In this document: positions 53,590 to 64,000 of the stretch, one piece after another
How the letters are laid out: every line of letters starts with the position of its first letter
Position numbering within the stretch: the stretch's first letter is position 1
Assembly: GCA_964017185.1 (NCBI GenBank)
Contig: OZ024872.1
Location: forward strand, 57,405,817 to 57,469,816
Direction: 5' to 3'
DNA length: 64,000 nucleotides
Origin: Rugalucina vietnamica
Taxonomy: Eukaryota > Mollusca > Bivalvia > Lucinida > Lucinidae
Translations under genes and position numbers: made by a program
The notes under the pieces: generated by a model
What the model saw: the letters and a program-made list of their open reading frames with translations, nothing else
Told to the model about the DNA's origin: nothing
Databases searched by the model: none

Positions 53590-53695
53590 CAGCATTTTGA
53601 AAAATATAGGAATTTGATGGAAAAATATAGGATTTGGGATCAAAATATAGGAAAAAATAGGAAGCCATGAAAATATAGGAAAAAATAGGAGCACT
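53590..53695. repeat. AAAATATAGGA short tandem repeat
   Basis: At least six copies of AAATATAGGA or AAAAATAGGA with variable spacers. Confidence 0.75.
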
Positions 53696-53714
53696 GGGCA
53701 GCCTGCAATTGACT

Positions 53715-54708
53715 GAAGGTTTTGTCCTTCAAATGACATTTTAACAATTTTCTCCATTCAAATGCATGGGCATCTAAGTTGACCTTGCCGTGAAATAGGT
53801 CAAGGTCATCCAAGTGTCATGATTTATACAAATTTTGTAGACCTCCGTTCCTTAATTAATGCTTCATGCCAAGTTTCAAAATCATAGGCCTTCTGGTTCT
53901 GAAGAAGAAAATTTTTAAAATTTTTTGCTATTTATAGCTATGGCGGCCATCTTGGTCATGTGACCTTGACCATTTATATAAACTTTCATTTCCTCTTCCT
54001 AAGGATGCTTGAATATAAAGCTGTTTGAATATTATGGTCATCAACATGTATATAGCTCCGGGACAGGGGCAGACAACCCCTGGGCCTAAAATATTTTTTT
54101 TAAGCATAAATCTTCTGTCCATTTGCTCATTCCTAGCAAGTTTTCTGCCATTACATGACATTTTCCTATTTTTTTCCCATTAAAATGCATGGGCGACCTA
54201 AGTTGACCTTGCCAAAAAATAGGTCAAGGTCATCCCAGGGTCATGATTTATATAAACTTTGTAGAGCTCCATTCCCAGATGCTTTATAGAGCTCCATTCC
54301 CAGATGCTTTATACCAAGTTTCAAAATCATATGCCATCTGGTTCTGAAGAAGAAGATTTTTAAAGGTTTTTGCTATTTAAAGCCATGGCGGCCATCTTGG
54401 TCATGTGACGACAACATAATAATGGCAATTAACTTGAAATGTTTCACTTTTCAAAATCTCATTTAAACCTGATATAATTGACTGAGTATTATTTCAAATG
54501 TAAAACAAATGTTTAATCTTGACAGTATTGACATTTTACATCTGAGAGTATTCTGTAAATGGATAATTGTTGTATTTATAAAAAATGTAGGCTAATCCTA
54601 ACCTTGTTTGATGATTCAGTTTTCTAGCACACAGATAGGCCTTTTGCAAGACTCAAAAGTAGATATCTCTGCAATAAATCAACCTAACACCTCCCAAATG
54701 TAATGTTC

Positions 54709-54739
<31 letters not shown>

Positions 54740-55284
54740 AATCAACACAAGGTTATGTGCTTCTTATATATATTGTACAGTTTAATGTTGACATTGTTGT
54801 AAAAATTGTTCATATAATAGTCATTATGTTGAGGGCCTCAGGGAAGATTGGTATTGCCAACTGTGTTTAACCCTCCGTAAATAAAGACATTACTTACTTA
54901 CTTACTTACTTACCTTGACCATTTATACAAACTTTCATTCCCTCTCCCTAAGGATGCTCCACAAAAAGTTTGGCTTTGTTGGCCTAGCGGTTTCAGAGAA
55001 GATGATGTTTCAATATTATGGTCATATACATGTATATAGCCCCGTGGCAGGGGCAGACAACCCCCTGGGCCCAAAACATTTTCTTAAACATAAATCTTCT
55101 GTCCATTTTCTCATTTCTAGCGAGTTTTCTGCCATTTAATTACATTTTCCTATTTTTTCCCATTCTAATGCATGGGAGACCTAAGTTGACCTTGCCATAA
55201 AATAGGTCAAGGTCATCCCAGGGTCATGATTTATATAAACTTTGTAGAGCTCCATTCCCAGATGCTTCACACCAAGTTTCAATA
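53715..55284 (-). mobile_element. Tandem-core element, family G (related to B), interrupted
   Basis: Minus-oriented core units with GTTGACCTTGCC, AGGTCAAGGTCATC, GGCGGCCATCTTGGTCATGT and ATATAGCCCCGGGGCAGGGG landmarks. Interrupted by a LINE tail at 54420-54912 and by family F at about 55285. Confidence 0.65.
54420..54912 (+). mobile_element. 3' fragment of a LINE with (TTAC)n tail
   Basis: The G core breaks at GTCATGTGAC and resumes CCTTGACCATTT. The insert ends GTTTAACCCTCCGTAAATAA then AGACAT and about five TTAC units, the tail style of CR1/L2-like LINEs. It contains an A-run (54710-54737) and no ORF. Confidence 0.6.
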
Positions 55285-56106
55285 TAGCAAAAGTGAGCAA
55301 AGCTCACATACCCCCGGCGGTAGCCATCAGAGGTCATATCACTTTGAGACAAAAAGCAGATTACAGAGTCTTATATTGGAGATCTCAAAGAAAGGTTTTC
55401 TTGTGGCATAGCTCACATGGTGTTACATCCAACAAAAATATATTCATAAATAAAAAAATCAAAAACTATATACCCCCTAATACTTGGTATGCCGGACAAA
55501 AAGGTGCAGTTTTGTATAGGAGTGACAGATGGGAAAAGAAACAAATTAAAAAAAAGAAGACAAAAGAAAACCACAGAATCGTAATCTTGTTTTCAGTAAT
55601 AGAGTTGGTCATTCTGAACATGCATATAAAATTTGAAGTCTCTAACTCTAATACAGACTGAGCTGATATGATGGGAAAAATTCTCGGATAGAGAGAAAAA
55701 TGGATAAATAAAGGGAATGATAAACCGGAGATTGTTGATTCTCAAATACACAATACAACTTGACATACCCCAGCTTTGTACCAAATTTTAAAATTCTAGA
55801 TTAAGTTGTTCCTGAGAAATCTTTGACACAAAACGGTGCAGATTTGTATAGGAGTGACAGATGGGAAGAGAAACAAAGTAAAAAAAGAAGACAAAAGTAA
55901 ACCACAGAATCATAATCTTGTTTTCAGTAACAGAGTTGGTCATTCTGAACATGCATATATATAAGATTTGAAGTCTCTAACTCTAATACAGACTGAGCTG
56001 ATATGATGGAAAAATTTCTTGGATAGAGAGAAAAATGGATAAATGAAGGGAATGATAAGCCGGAGATTGTTGATTCTCAAATACACAATACAACTTGACA
56101 TTCCCA

Positions 56107-56137
<31 letters not shown>

Positions 56138-56515
56138 TGATTCAGTTTTACATCCCTTTCAAGCTTTTTCACTCATATCGAGACGAATCAATCGGTAGGT
56201 GGGGCGAAAACCGGAGTACCCGGGGAAAAACCACCTGACACACCCGCAAGCAGAACTTGGCTTGTCCCACATGTGACTCATGCCCCGAGCGAGGCGCGAA
56301 CCCACAGCGGTGAGATGATCAAATGATTAAGAGCATTGAAGTCAGCGACCTTAACCACTCGGCCACGGGGGCCGCCTTTTTTACCAAATTTTAAAATTCT
56401 AGGTTAAGTAGTTCCTGAGAAATCTTTGACACAAAAAAAGTTTACAGACAGACAAACAAACAGACGGAAAAAGCAAAAACTATATACCCCCTAATACTTC
56501 GTATGCCGGGGGTAT
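55285..56515 (-). mobile_element. Tandem-core element, family F
   Basis: About two long units (GACAGATGGGAAAAGAAACA; ACCACAGAATCGTAATCTTG; GAGCTGATATGATGG), bounded by GCTCACATACCCCCGGCGG at the left and CTTCGTATGCCGGGGGTATA at the right, with a short CAGACAGACAAACAAACAGA microsatellite. Contains a SINE insertion. Confidence 0.65.
56110..56382 (-). mobile_element. SINE with central domain, inserted in family F
   Basis: The minus-strand head GGCGGCCCCCGTGGCCGAGT carries the A box, with B box GGGTTCGCGCC. Spacing between boxes is long, as in tRNA-Ser/Leu. Central domain GTGGGGCGAAAACCGGAGTA (plus strand near 56199). Tail of about 30 A's. The uninserted site is visible in the neighbouring F unit near 55770-55785. 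Confidence 0.85.
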
Positions 56516-57066
56516 AAAAATCATAGGCCTTCTGGTTCTGAAGAAGAAGATTATTAAACATTTTTGCTATTTATAGCCATGGCGGCCATCTTGGTCATGT
56601 GACCTTGACCATTTAAAAAAAACTTTCATTCCCCCTTCCCAAGGATGCTCCACATGAAGTTTGGCTTTGATTGGCCTAGCGGTTTCAGAGAAGATGTTTG
56701 AATAGTATGGTCATATACATGCATATAGCCCCGGGGCAGGGGCAGACAACCCCCTAGGGCCTAAAATTTTCCATTAACATTAATCTTCTGTCCATTTGCC
56801 TATTCCCAGTAAGTTTTACCCATTAAATAGTATTTTACCATTTTTTCCCATTCAAATGCATTGGCGACCTAAGTTGACCTTGCCGTAAAATAGGTCAAGG
56901 TCATCCTAGGGTCATGATTTATATAAACTATGATAGGCCCGCATCCCCAATGCTACATATCAAGTTTCGTGGAAATCGGCTCACTGGTTCTGGAGAAGAT
57001 TTTTAAAGGTTTTTGCTATTTATAGCCATGACAGCCATTTTGGTCATGTGACCTGGACCATTTATA
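56516..57066 (-). mobile_element. Family G core units, continuation
   Basis: Same landmarks as 53715-55284 (GGCGGCCATCTTGGTCATGT, CCCCGGGGCAGGGGCAGACA), running up to the palindrome cluster. Confidence 0.6.
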
Positions 57067-58429
57067 TAAGGCGATCGCTACTGACAGCCGGCTGTCAATA
57101 GCGAAAGTTCGCTACTGACAGCCAGCTGTCAATAGCGAATGTTCACTATTGACAGCCTGCTACACATTTTCATATATATTAATGTGCATAAGTTTGTTTC
57201 TCTATATTTAAAATGAAATGGTTTCATAAATCCTAGTAACAATCAACCCCATGGGAGTCAAACACATCACAAGGAAAGCGAATAACTTGAAATTCAGTAT
57301 TTATTATTGGAAGTGGCTACTGACAGCTGGCTGTCAATAGCGAAAGTTCGCTACTGACAGCCGGCTGTCAATAGCGAAAGTTCGCTATTGACAGCCAGCT
57401 ATATATTTCTTTATATTTGTGGGTTTCTAACAGGTGACATCTTTAATATTGTAAGATAAATAAATGGCATTAAATCATATGACCCTAGGTTCATCACATG
57501 TATCCTTTAAGCATATATTTTGTATGTATGTTTGGGATTTGGGCCAGACGTCCGACTTTCAAAAAAATGTTAAAATTTGTGGTAATAACTAAATTAATGT
57601 TTTTCTTTTCAAGTTTTCCATATTCTGACAGCCCCTTTGTGACTTATAAGGCATTCCTTAAGCTATAAGTACCTTTAAGGGTAGATTTCATTCAATGGCA
57701 TGGAACTTTAGTTTAGGGTCCAAAAATTACCTGAATAGAAATAGAGATCAAAATAATCCAAGATCTTTTAAATATAACACTTTCTTCATAACATTTCCAT
57801 GTCAGATCACATCTTGTTATAACTCTAGTATGGCACATAGATGACTTTAAGTACTTTATAAACCAATTTGATAAACAACTAGGTGAGCTGGCTGTCATTA
57901 GCGAAAATTCGCTATGGACAGCCGGCTGTCGATAGCGAAAGTTTGCTATTGACAGCCAGCTATATATTTCTGATTAAATTTATATCTGTTGGTTTCTGAT
58001 ATGGATCATTAGATTTAATGTCAACATTGTCAGATAAATGAATAACATTAAAACCTTATGATTCTAGCTTATAGTCTATGACATGACGCCAAATGGTACA
58101 TACCTGTGGTAGGGCTAGAGATAAAAATAATCTGAAATATCTTTTGAATGTGGTACTCTCTTGAAGTTTCTTCATATCAATGTTTCTTAAAGTCTATCTT
58201 TTGACAACTGCATACTTGGAAAAAGTAGGCTACATATAGGGCTTGTATTCCATATATGCCATCAAATCCAAGGGACTATTCTTTTGATTTGGCAATGGGG
58301 TTAGGTGACTGGGACAATAGGCCAAAATCTAGATCTTTAAAATTCTAAATCAATACGGTCCTTTATAATCATATTCTTGTACCATTTGTACCTGCATCAT
58401 GTCAGACTTGAACTCCAGGGTTTAAATGA

Positions 58430-58740
58430 TGCCTGAGGTGAGTTGAATCATGCTAGGAAATAAACACAGGTCATGGCTGAGTTCACACACATTTTATGCC
58501 TTCAATTACTGAAAAATAATTCATACGAGGGATAACACTTATTGAGAAGTCATAATCACATGTAGTAACTATTTCTGAGATTAAAACTAAATTTTCTGGC
58601 CCTGAATATGGCTCTGAGGTGAGTTGAATCCTCCATACTAGCATAAACAGAGGTCATGGCTAAGTCCACACATATTTAGGCTTTACTGGGGAATAATTCA
58701 TACTGAGGATAACACTTATTGGGAATGAAATAAATATCAG
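58430..58740. repeat. Tandem duplication of about 185 bp
   Basis: CTGAGGTGAGTTGAATC, AGGTCATGGCT and ATAACACTTATTG recur in order at about 58432-58550 and 58615-58720. Confidence 0.7.
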
Positions 58741-59454
58741 ATCTTGGAAAAATCACCAAAATGTTAAATTCCTGCAGATTTTGAATGTGCTTTGTATTTA
58801 ACAAAAACATGATAATTTAAACATTAATATCTGCTTGGAAGCAAAAATCATCAAAATTACAGATTTCTTCATAAATTGGAAACAAAATGTTGTATAATTT
58901 TCATGTTGGATCACATCTTGTTGAAACTCTAGCATGTGATAGATTCTGACTATGATCTCGACTTGAAAACTACTTCATTCAGACATTTATGCATAAGATG
59001 GAGGAATACTGATATAAAGTGATTAAAATGGTTATAAACTTGCTGGAAATGGATAAAAGTTTATCTTTTTGAATACAATTTGAAATTTTGTCCATGCCTC
59101 AGTGCTGTACAAATGTTCATAACATCATCATGATCATGTTTCTACATCTTTTTCAAAATAAACTGCTGGGTAATCTAATAAATAAATAAATTTATAAATA
59201 AATGACTTTATAAATAATAAACACTTCAATACTAAATGTGATAACAATATACATGTATTGGTGCAGCTCTGACAGAATATTTTATATATTGATAATGAAA
59301 ATAATAAATACTGAATTTCAAGTTATTCGCTTTCCTTGTGATGTGTTTGACTCCCATGGGGTTGATTGTTACTAGGATATATGAAACCATTTCATTTTAA
59401 ATATAGAGAAATAAACTTATGCACATTAATATATATGAAAATGTGTAGCTGGCT

Positions 59455-59561
59455 GTCAATAGCGAAAACAATGGCTCTGATCAGCTTCCCGGTTACCGCG
59501 AAGCTGATCTGTGTCTTTGTTTTCGCCTATGCAGATTGTTGTGTTTCCCATGAGGCGGCTC
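59455..59561. mobile_element. Half of a family 1 MITE fused to the palindrome
   Basis: GGCTGTCAATAGCGAAAACA joins the cluster unit directly to MITE sequence (ATGGCTCTGATCAGCTTCCC). The left TIR and asymmetric segment are absent; the right TIR and 3' flank match the complete copy at 59900-60133. Confidence 0.88.
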
Positions 59562-59899
59562 ATTTATTTCTTTCATTTATCAAAATATTTGATATTCTGT
59601 CAGAGCTGCAGCAATATATTGCTATCACAGGTTCAATATTGAAGTGTTTATAATTTTTTAATTCATTTATTTATACACCAATTAATATACAAGAAAATGT
59701 GTAGCCGGCTGTCAATAGCAAACTTGAGCTACTGACAGCTGGCTGTCAATAGCGAAAAATCGCTATTGACAGCCAGCTACACATTTTCTTGTATATTAAT
59801 GAGTATAAGTTTATTTCCTTATATTTAGAAGGGTTTTATAAATATTAGTGACAATCAAACACATCACAAGGAAAATGAACAATTTGAAATTCAGTGATC

Positions 59900-60133
59900 G
59901 AGCCTCCTCGTGGAAAAACCAACAATGTGGTTTCCGAACAGGTCCGACACAAACCCGCCTGTACAAGCACAGAAAAGAGCCAGAAGCTTGAAATTTCGGA
60001 TAAAAGTAGAAGAGTAATTGTACTATCCGAGTAGCGAAAACAATGGCGCTGATCAGCTTCCTGGTTACCGCGAAGCTGATCTGTGTCTTTGTTTTCGCCT
60101 ATGCAGATTGTTGTGTTTCCCATGAGGCGGCTC
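59900..60133. mobile_element. MITE family 1, complete copy in the palindrome cluster
   Basis: GAGCCTCCTCGTGGAAAAAC to TTTCCCATGAGGCGGCTC with inner hairpin. Inserted into an arm whose unoccupied version exists at 57290-57312 and, inverted, at 59280-59311. Confidence 0.88.
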
Positions 60134-60900
60134 ATTTATTTCTTTCATTTATCAAAATATTTGATATTCTGTCAGAGCTGCAGCAATATATTGCTATCAC
60201 AGGTTCAATATTGAAGTGTTTATAATTTTTTGATTCATTTATTTATACACCAATTTATATATTTATTAGGTTACCCAGTAGTTTATTCTGAAAGAGACAG
60301 TAGAAATATAATGCCATGAACATATGTACAGACTGAGGCACGGACAAAATTTCAAATTGTATTCGAAATGATAAACTTTTTATCCATTTACATATTTCCT
60401 GCAAGTTAACCATTATATAACAGTATTCCTCCATCACATGCATAAATGTGTGAAATGCATAATGTAGTTTCTGAATCAGAATCTATTCGATGCTAAAGCT
60501 TCAACAAGGCATGATCTGACATGAAAATTTTATATCAATTTATGGAGAAATTTGTAATTTTGATGAGTTTTTGCTTCTAAGCAAATAATAATATTTAAAT
60601 CATCATGTGTTTGTTAAATACCAAATTGAGAACAGTCAAAATCTTCAGGAATTCTACATTTTGGAGATTTTTTCCAAGATCTGATATTCATTTAATTCCC
60701 AGTAAGTGTTATCCCCAGTATGAATTATTCCCAAGTAAGGCATAAATTTGTTTAGTCTTAGCCATGACCCATTTATGCTAGTCTGGATGATTCAGCTCGC
60801 CTCAGTTTACATTTTCATGGCCAGAAAATTTAGTTTTAATCTCAGAAATAGTTACATGTGGTAATGACATTTTGACTTCTGGCCAAAATACCAAACATTC

Positions 60901-62779
60901 ATACAAAACATAACTTTGTGTTACTGATCGTTCCAAGGCGATACTTCTGTGGTGGTTCTTTTTGTTTTATGTCTTGGTGTTTTAAATTTTTTTTGTGCTG
61001 TTGGCGCCTTATGTATGTTTTCATATTTTTAATTAAGGTAACTGAGTGGCCACCTATTGGGGAAAATAGCTGCTCATTCGGCTTACGATATGTTTCATGG
61101 TATAAGTGCCTGATTGTTAGTTTGGTTTTTTCCCACCTCGGTTTTTGGAGTGGGAATCTCTTTCTGATTGCGCCTTTTCCTGATCTTTGCCTACTTGTAC
61201 CTTTTTATATCAGAGTTCTTGTGGTTGTGCCGTGTGGCGGCCCTAAAAAGTCTCCCCGTACATCCATTTAATGCTCTTATTTTTCCAATCCTCAGGATTT
61301 GCTTGCAATCAGTTTGTATTTTCCTATCTCTAACTACCACAACTCTTCGATACCGTATTGAAGGTCATTAGTTGACCGTCACTCGTATCTCGTTGTATAA
61401 GCGATTCTTACGTTTCTATCTATGGACTTGTATTAGACATGGATCTGAGATGTGGGCTTCGGTTATACCTTTTTCTTTCATTTGAAAGATTTTGCATTAC
61501 GATTAAGTGCATTATTTATTCTATAACCGGTACGAGTGTCGCGCTTCTTTTGGCAGTATCAACACAATACTCCCAACTATGACTATCACAAAAAGATTAG
61601 GAATTACATTAACTCCCCTTAGGTTGCATGCCGCGTCTACTGTACAGATTCCTCATTCAACTAACAATTTTCAGAATTTATTAGGCCAGTATTTTTTAAT
61701 TTATCGGTTTTCCGTTCCGCCGACCGTAATTTCACGCAAAATGGAAAAAAAATAAAATTGAATTTTTTAATTTTTATTTTTCGGTGACGTTCCGACATTC
61801 CGGCCGGCGGTACCTGCTTTTATCATTGTACGCCGCACAGATGCTTACGCCGTCCTTATTAAACAAATGTGCCATTAGACATGCGCAAAGAAATGTAAAA
61901 TCGATCGATTTCTTTTCTCGGTTTTCATTGGTAGACTGCAATTTTACTTCTGGCTTTTGACCAATCAATTTTTCCGTTACATCTTACACGCTTCCGAAAC
62001 GAAAGTAGGAAACCACAAGGATAGCTGTTCATCGCACTAAGATACCAAAGATCAGCTTGAATGACAATGGCCAGGCTAATTTCCGCAATAAATACATGCA
62101 ATGCCCACATCCACTGTCGAGAATACCGCAGAGCCCCAGAATGACAAGCTACTGTGGCTTCTAAATATGATCACTCAGTGAACCCTCAACTGATCATTGC
62201 TCGTCATAGTCAAACAATATGCCTTGTCAGATTAACCATGGTGAGTTGTTTAATCTTCGCAGTTTGGATCATGGTTTTATCCATGGCCACATTTTTAAGG
62301 CATAGACCAAAATTATGGCCCTACCTAAAAAAAATTAAGCATGCCTATTAATCAGAATTGTTGACTGGTGACACGTCAAATGACATTATTTCACCAGGGG
62401 GTTCGGATGGGGGAGAAATTAATTCATAGAATGCAGGAGGGAAGCGAACTTGGACACACATAATCATCTGACATTTCAGCAGTGGAAAACAGAGTCAGTG
62501 AGGTCATTCCAGTCCCTGATAGTCTGGGGTAAGAACCTACATTATAGGCCTCTATGGTAGCTGAAATGCCATGGAGTGAATTATTTGTACAAAGCCTAGT
62601 CTTGGGGATAAGGTCATCTGTATGTGTTCTGGCTTTACCCTTCAGACCTTTGTAAAGCAATGTGTCGATTATCCATCCTCCTTTTCTTGAGAGATTCCCA
62701 GCCGGCACGGTTCGTACACACACTATGCTTTCTATTAGAAACGTGATCTTTCAGTTTTTAATGCACAAAAGATAATTAA
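60901..62779. other. Low-copy sequence, one dispersed repeat
   Basis: 61138-61210 matches 7566-7665 (GTTTTTGGAGTGGGAATCTC...). Short ORFs such as those at 60918 and 61507 have no recognised motifs. GC content rises near 61780-61830. Confidence 0.45.
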
Positions 62780-63000
62780 CATTAATTGTTCTCATAATAC
62801 CATAAAGAGAAACTTTAAGAAAATTGCACCTTGGCGAATGCCTGATGATCGATCTTGTTTTTCTTTCTTTCTTTCTTTCTTTTTTTATATGATAAAGGGA
62901 AACTGAAAGAAAACTCAACCTTGGCGAATGCCCTGCAAACGATCTTTTTATCAGCGAATTCACCTGCAAATAAACACTTATAAACTGTAACACAATATAG
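62780..63000. repeat. Two imperfect tandem units separated by a TTTC microsatellite
   Basis: AGAAACTTTAAGAAAATTGC / AACTGAAAGAAAACTCAACC and CCTTGGCGAATGCC repeat at 62808-62850 and 62900-62935, with (TTTC)n at 62857-62882. Confidence 0.6.
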
Positions 63001-63045
63001 GATATAAGGGTAAAACGGCGCTTTGGCATCGCCACAATTTTTTTT

Positions 63046-63096
63046 CCGTGATCTTTTTTTTTTTTTTTTTTTTATTTTTTATATATATATATATAT
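63046..63096. repeat. T-run followed by AT microsatellite
   Basis: About 25 T's, then (AT)8-9. Further T- and A-runs at 63374-63390 and 63441-63450. Confidence 0.85.
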
Positions 63097-63538
63097 GTGG
63101 GTGGGCGAAAATTTGGGATCCAAGGCACCCTCGCATTATATCCAACACCGCATTAATTCAATGTGCTTTATAGCGAGACTGCCCTGTACTATTTAAGATT
63201 TCCAATCAGGTATGACACAAAAACGAAAACAATTATTTTAGGTTAAAAGGTTTATTCTGGGTAAAACTAAATGCAGTATAAACCATGAAAGACTGAATAT
63301 TTTAAACACACAGTACTTAGCCAAGAGTTAGTAAACGCTAAATTTCAGAAGATGTTAAACTGGAATGCTGACTTTTTTTTTTTTTTTTTTACCTCCTCCT
63401 ACCCCAAATTTTTGAAAAAATTCCTGAAAACCAACTTATTAAAAAAAAACTGGCCTTACCTACTGTTAGGGTGACACCTCTTAATTTATTTTCGGCATCT
63501 ACTGTTAATCTACATGGAGCTTCTAATTCAAATAATTT

Positions 63539-64000
63539 ATGTTTCGTAATAATCTTCAGATTAGGTTATATCCCCTCAAATCACCAATTTTACGTAAATA
63601 TATTAATCCGTTCAAGAGACCTGGAATGTACCCTAGTATTTCTAAGTGCAAAGCTAAGAAGTGCAACTGTTGCAATCATTTATGCTCTAAGACTACTATT
63701 TCTTCATCTGTGAATGGTAGGACATTTTCAGTGGTTAATGATTCTGATTTAGACTGAAAATCAATGGATCTTGTATATGTTCTTACTTGAAATACAAATA
63801 ATTGTAGGATGCAATATGTTGGACAAACTTGTCGAACTTTGCAAAAACGATTTGGTGAGCACTATCGTAGAATCAGAAAGCCCAAAAATAATGATACCTT
63901 TCTGTACCAGTATTTTAAGCGCACTGGTCATTCTCCCAATGATGATAGTTCAACCAGTGGAGAAAATCTCATATGATGAAAATTCTTCAGTTAGATTCAA
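63539..64000 (+). pseudogene. Penelope-like element, C-terminal fragment with GIY-YIG endonuclease, decayed
   Basis: One plus-strand frame carries a Cys-rich finger (KCKAKKCNCCNHLC, near 63636-63680) and then, from about 63800, a GIY-YIG-type segment MQYVGQTCRTLQKRFGEHYR with the expected YVG, Arg and His. This order (Cys finger followed by GIY-YIG) is the C-terminus of Penelope-like retroelement proteins. Two in-frame TGA codons (63755-63757 and 63788-63790) interrupt the frame, and a third follows near 63974, so the copy is dead. The reverse transcriptase should lie upstream but is not recognisable in 60.9-63.5 kb. Confidence 0.75.

Larger units (their letters stand above)
57068..60900. repeat. 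Palindromic duplication cluster built on GACAGCCGGCTGTC
   Basis: The unit TTCGCTACTGACAGCCGGCT + GTCAATAGCGAA is self-complementary. It occurs at about 57068-57160, 57313-57405, 57890-57965, 59448-59466 and 59702-59790. Arms between them recur: 57163-57302 (plus), 59311-59452 (inverted), 59785-59897 (plus). Sequence 58560-59250 recurs inverted at about 60250-60870. No ORF in this 3.8 kb. Confidence 0.8.

Noticed and set aside
60918-61271. 117-codon hydrophobic ORF
   Set aside because: Part of it is the dispersed repeat shared with 7566-7665. The Cys/Phe-rich composition follows from T-rich sequence and no family is recognisable.

Overview
The window is eukaryotic nuclear DNA, most likely from a bivalve mollusc. 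The genome is AT-rich with long introns. Two host genes show animal architecture: a PLD3-type phospholipase in nine coding exons, and a nanos homologue. The repeats include several families built as terminal hairpin + GTCC/GTCT-type microsatellite + tandem core of about 150-170 bp, the 'pearl'/Helentron-derived plan known from bivalves. They also include tRNA-derived SINEs with a conserved central domain. The species cannot be fixed from the sequence alone. More than 80% of the window is non-coding, and most of that is identifiable transposable-element debris.

Layout. 1-4.4 kb: SINE, a 5'-truncated LINE with an intact reverse transcriptase ORF (minus strand), and a 1.4-kb inverted-terminus element. 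4.4-9.3 kb: small DNA-transposon derivatives and a 1.2-kb tandem-core element. 9.4-25.6 kb: the PLD3-like gene on the plus strand. All nine coding exons can be joined in frame to a 498-residue type II membrane protein with two HKD motifs; its introns are packed with MITEs, palindromes and tandem-core elements. 26-32 kb: degenerate repeats, a 1-kb inverted repeat, and a SINE inserted into a SINE. 32.6-38.1 kb: a nested stack in which an old MITE holds a tandem-core element, which holds a 4.18-kb long-TIR transposon, which holds a foldback array, which holds a small TA-flanked MITE. 38-51 kb: more tandem-core elements and MITEs. 51.9-53.4 kb: nanos on the minus strand. 53.7-57 kb: tandem-core elements invaded by a LINE tail and a SINE. 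57-60.9 kb: a complex palindromic duplication. 60.9-64 kb: low-copy sequence and a decayed Penelope-like element running off the window.

The two host genes have no evident functional link: PLD3-family proteins are endolysosomal 5'-3' exonucleases, and nanos is a germline translational repressor. The most unusual content is in the repeats: about 17 copies of one double-hairpin MITE with 4-bp target duplications; a 4.18-kb transposon with 100-bp perfect TIRs and a 5-bp duplication; several empty sites inside the same window; and a template-switch-like junction inside a palindrome cluster. I found no operon, CRISPR array or other new protein-coding system.
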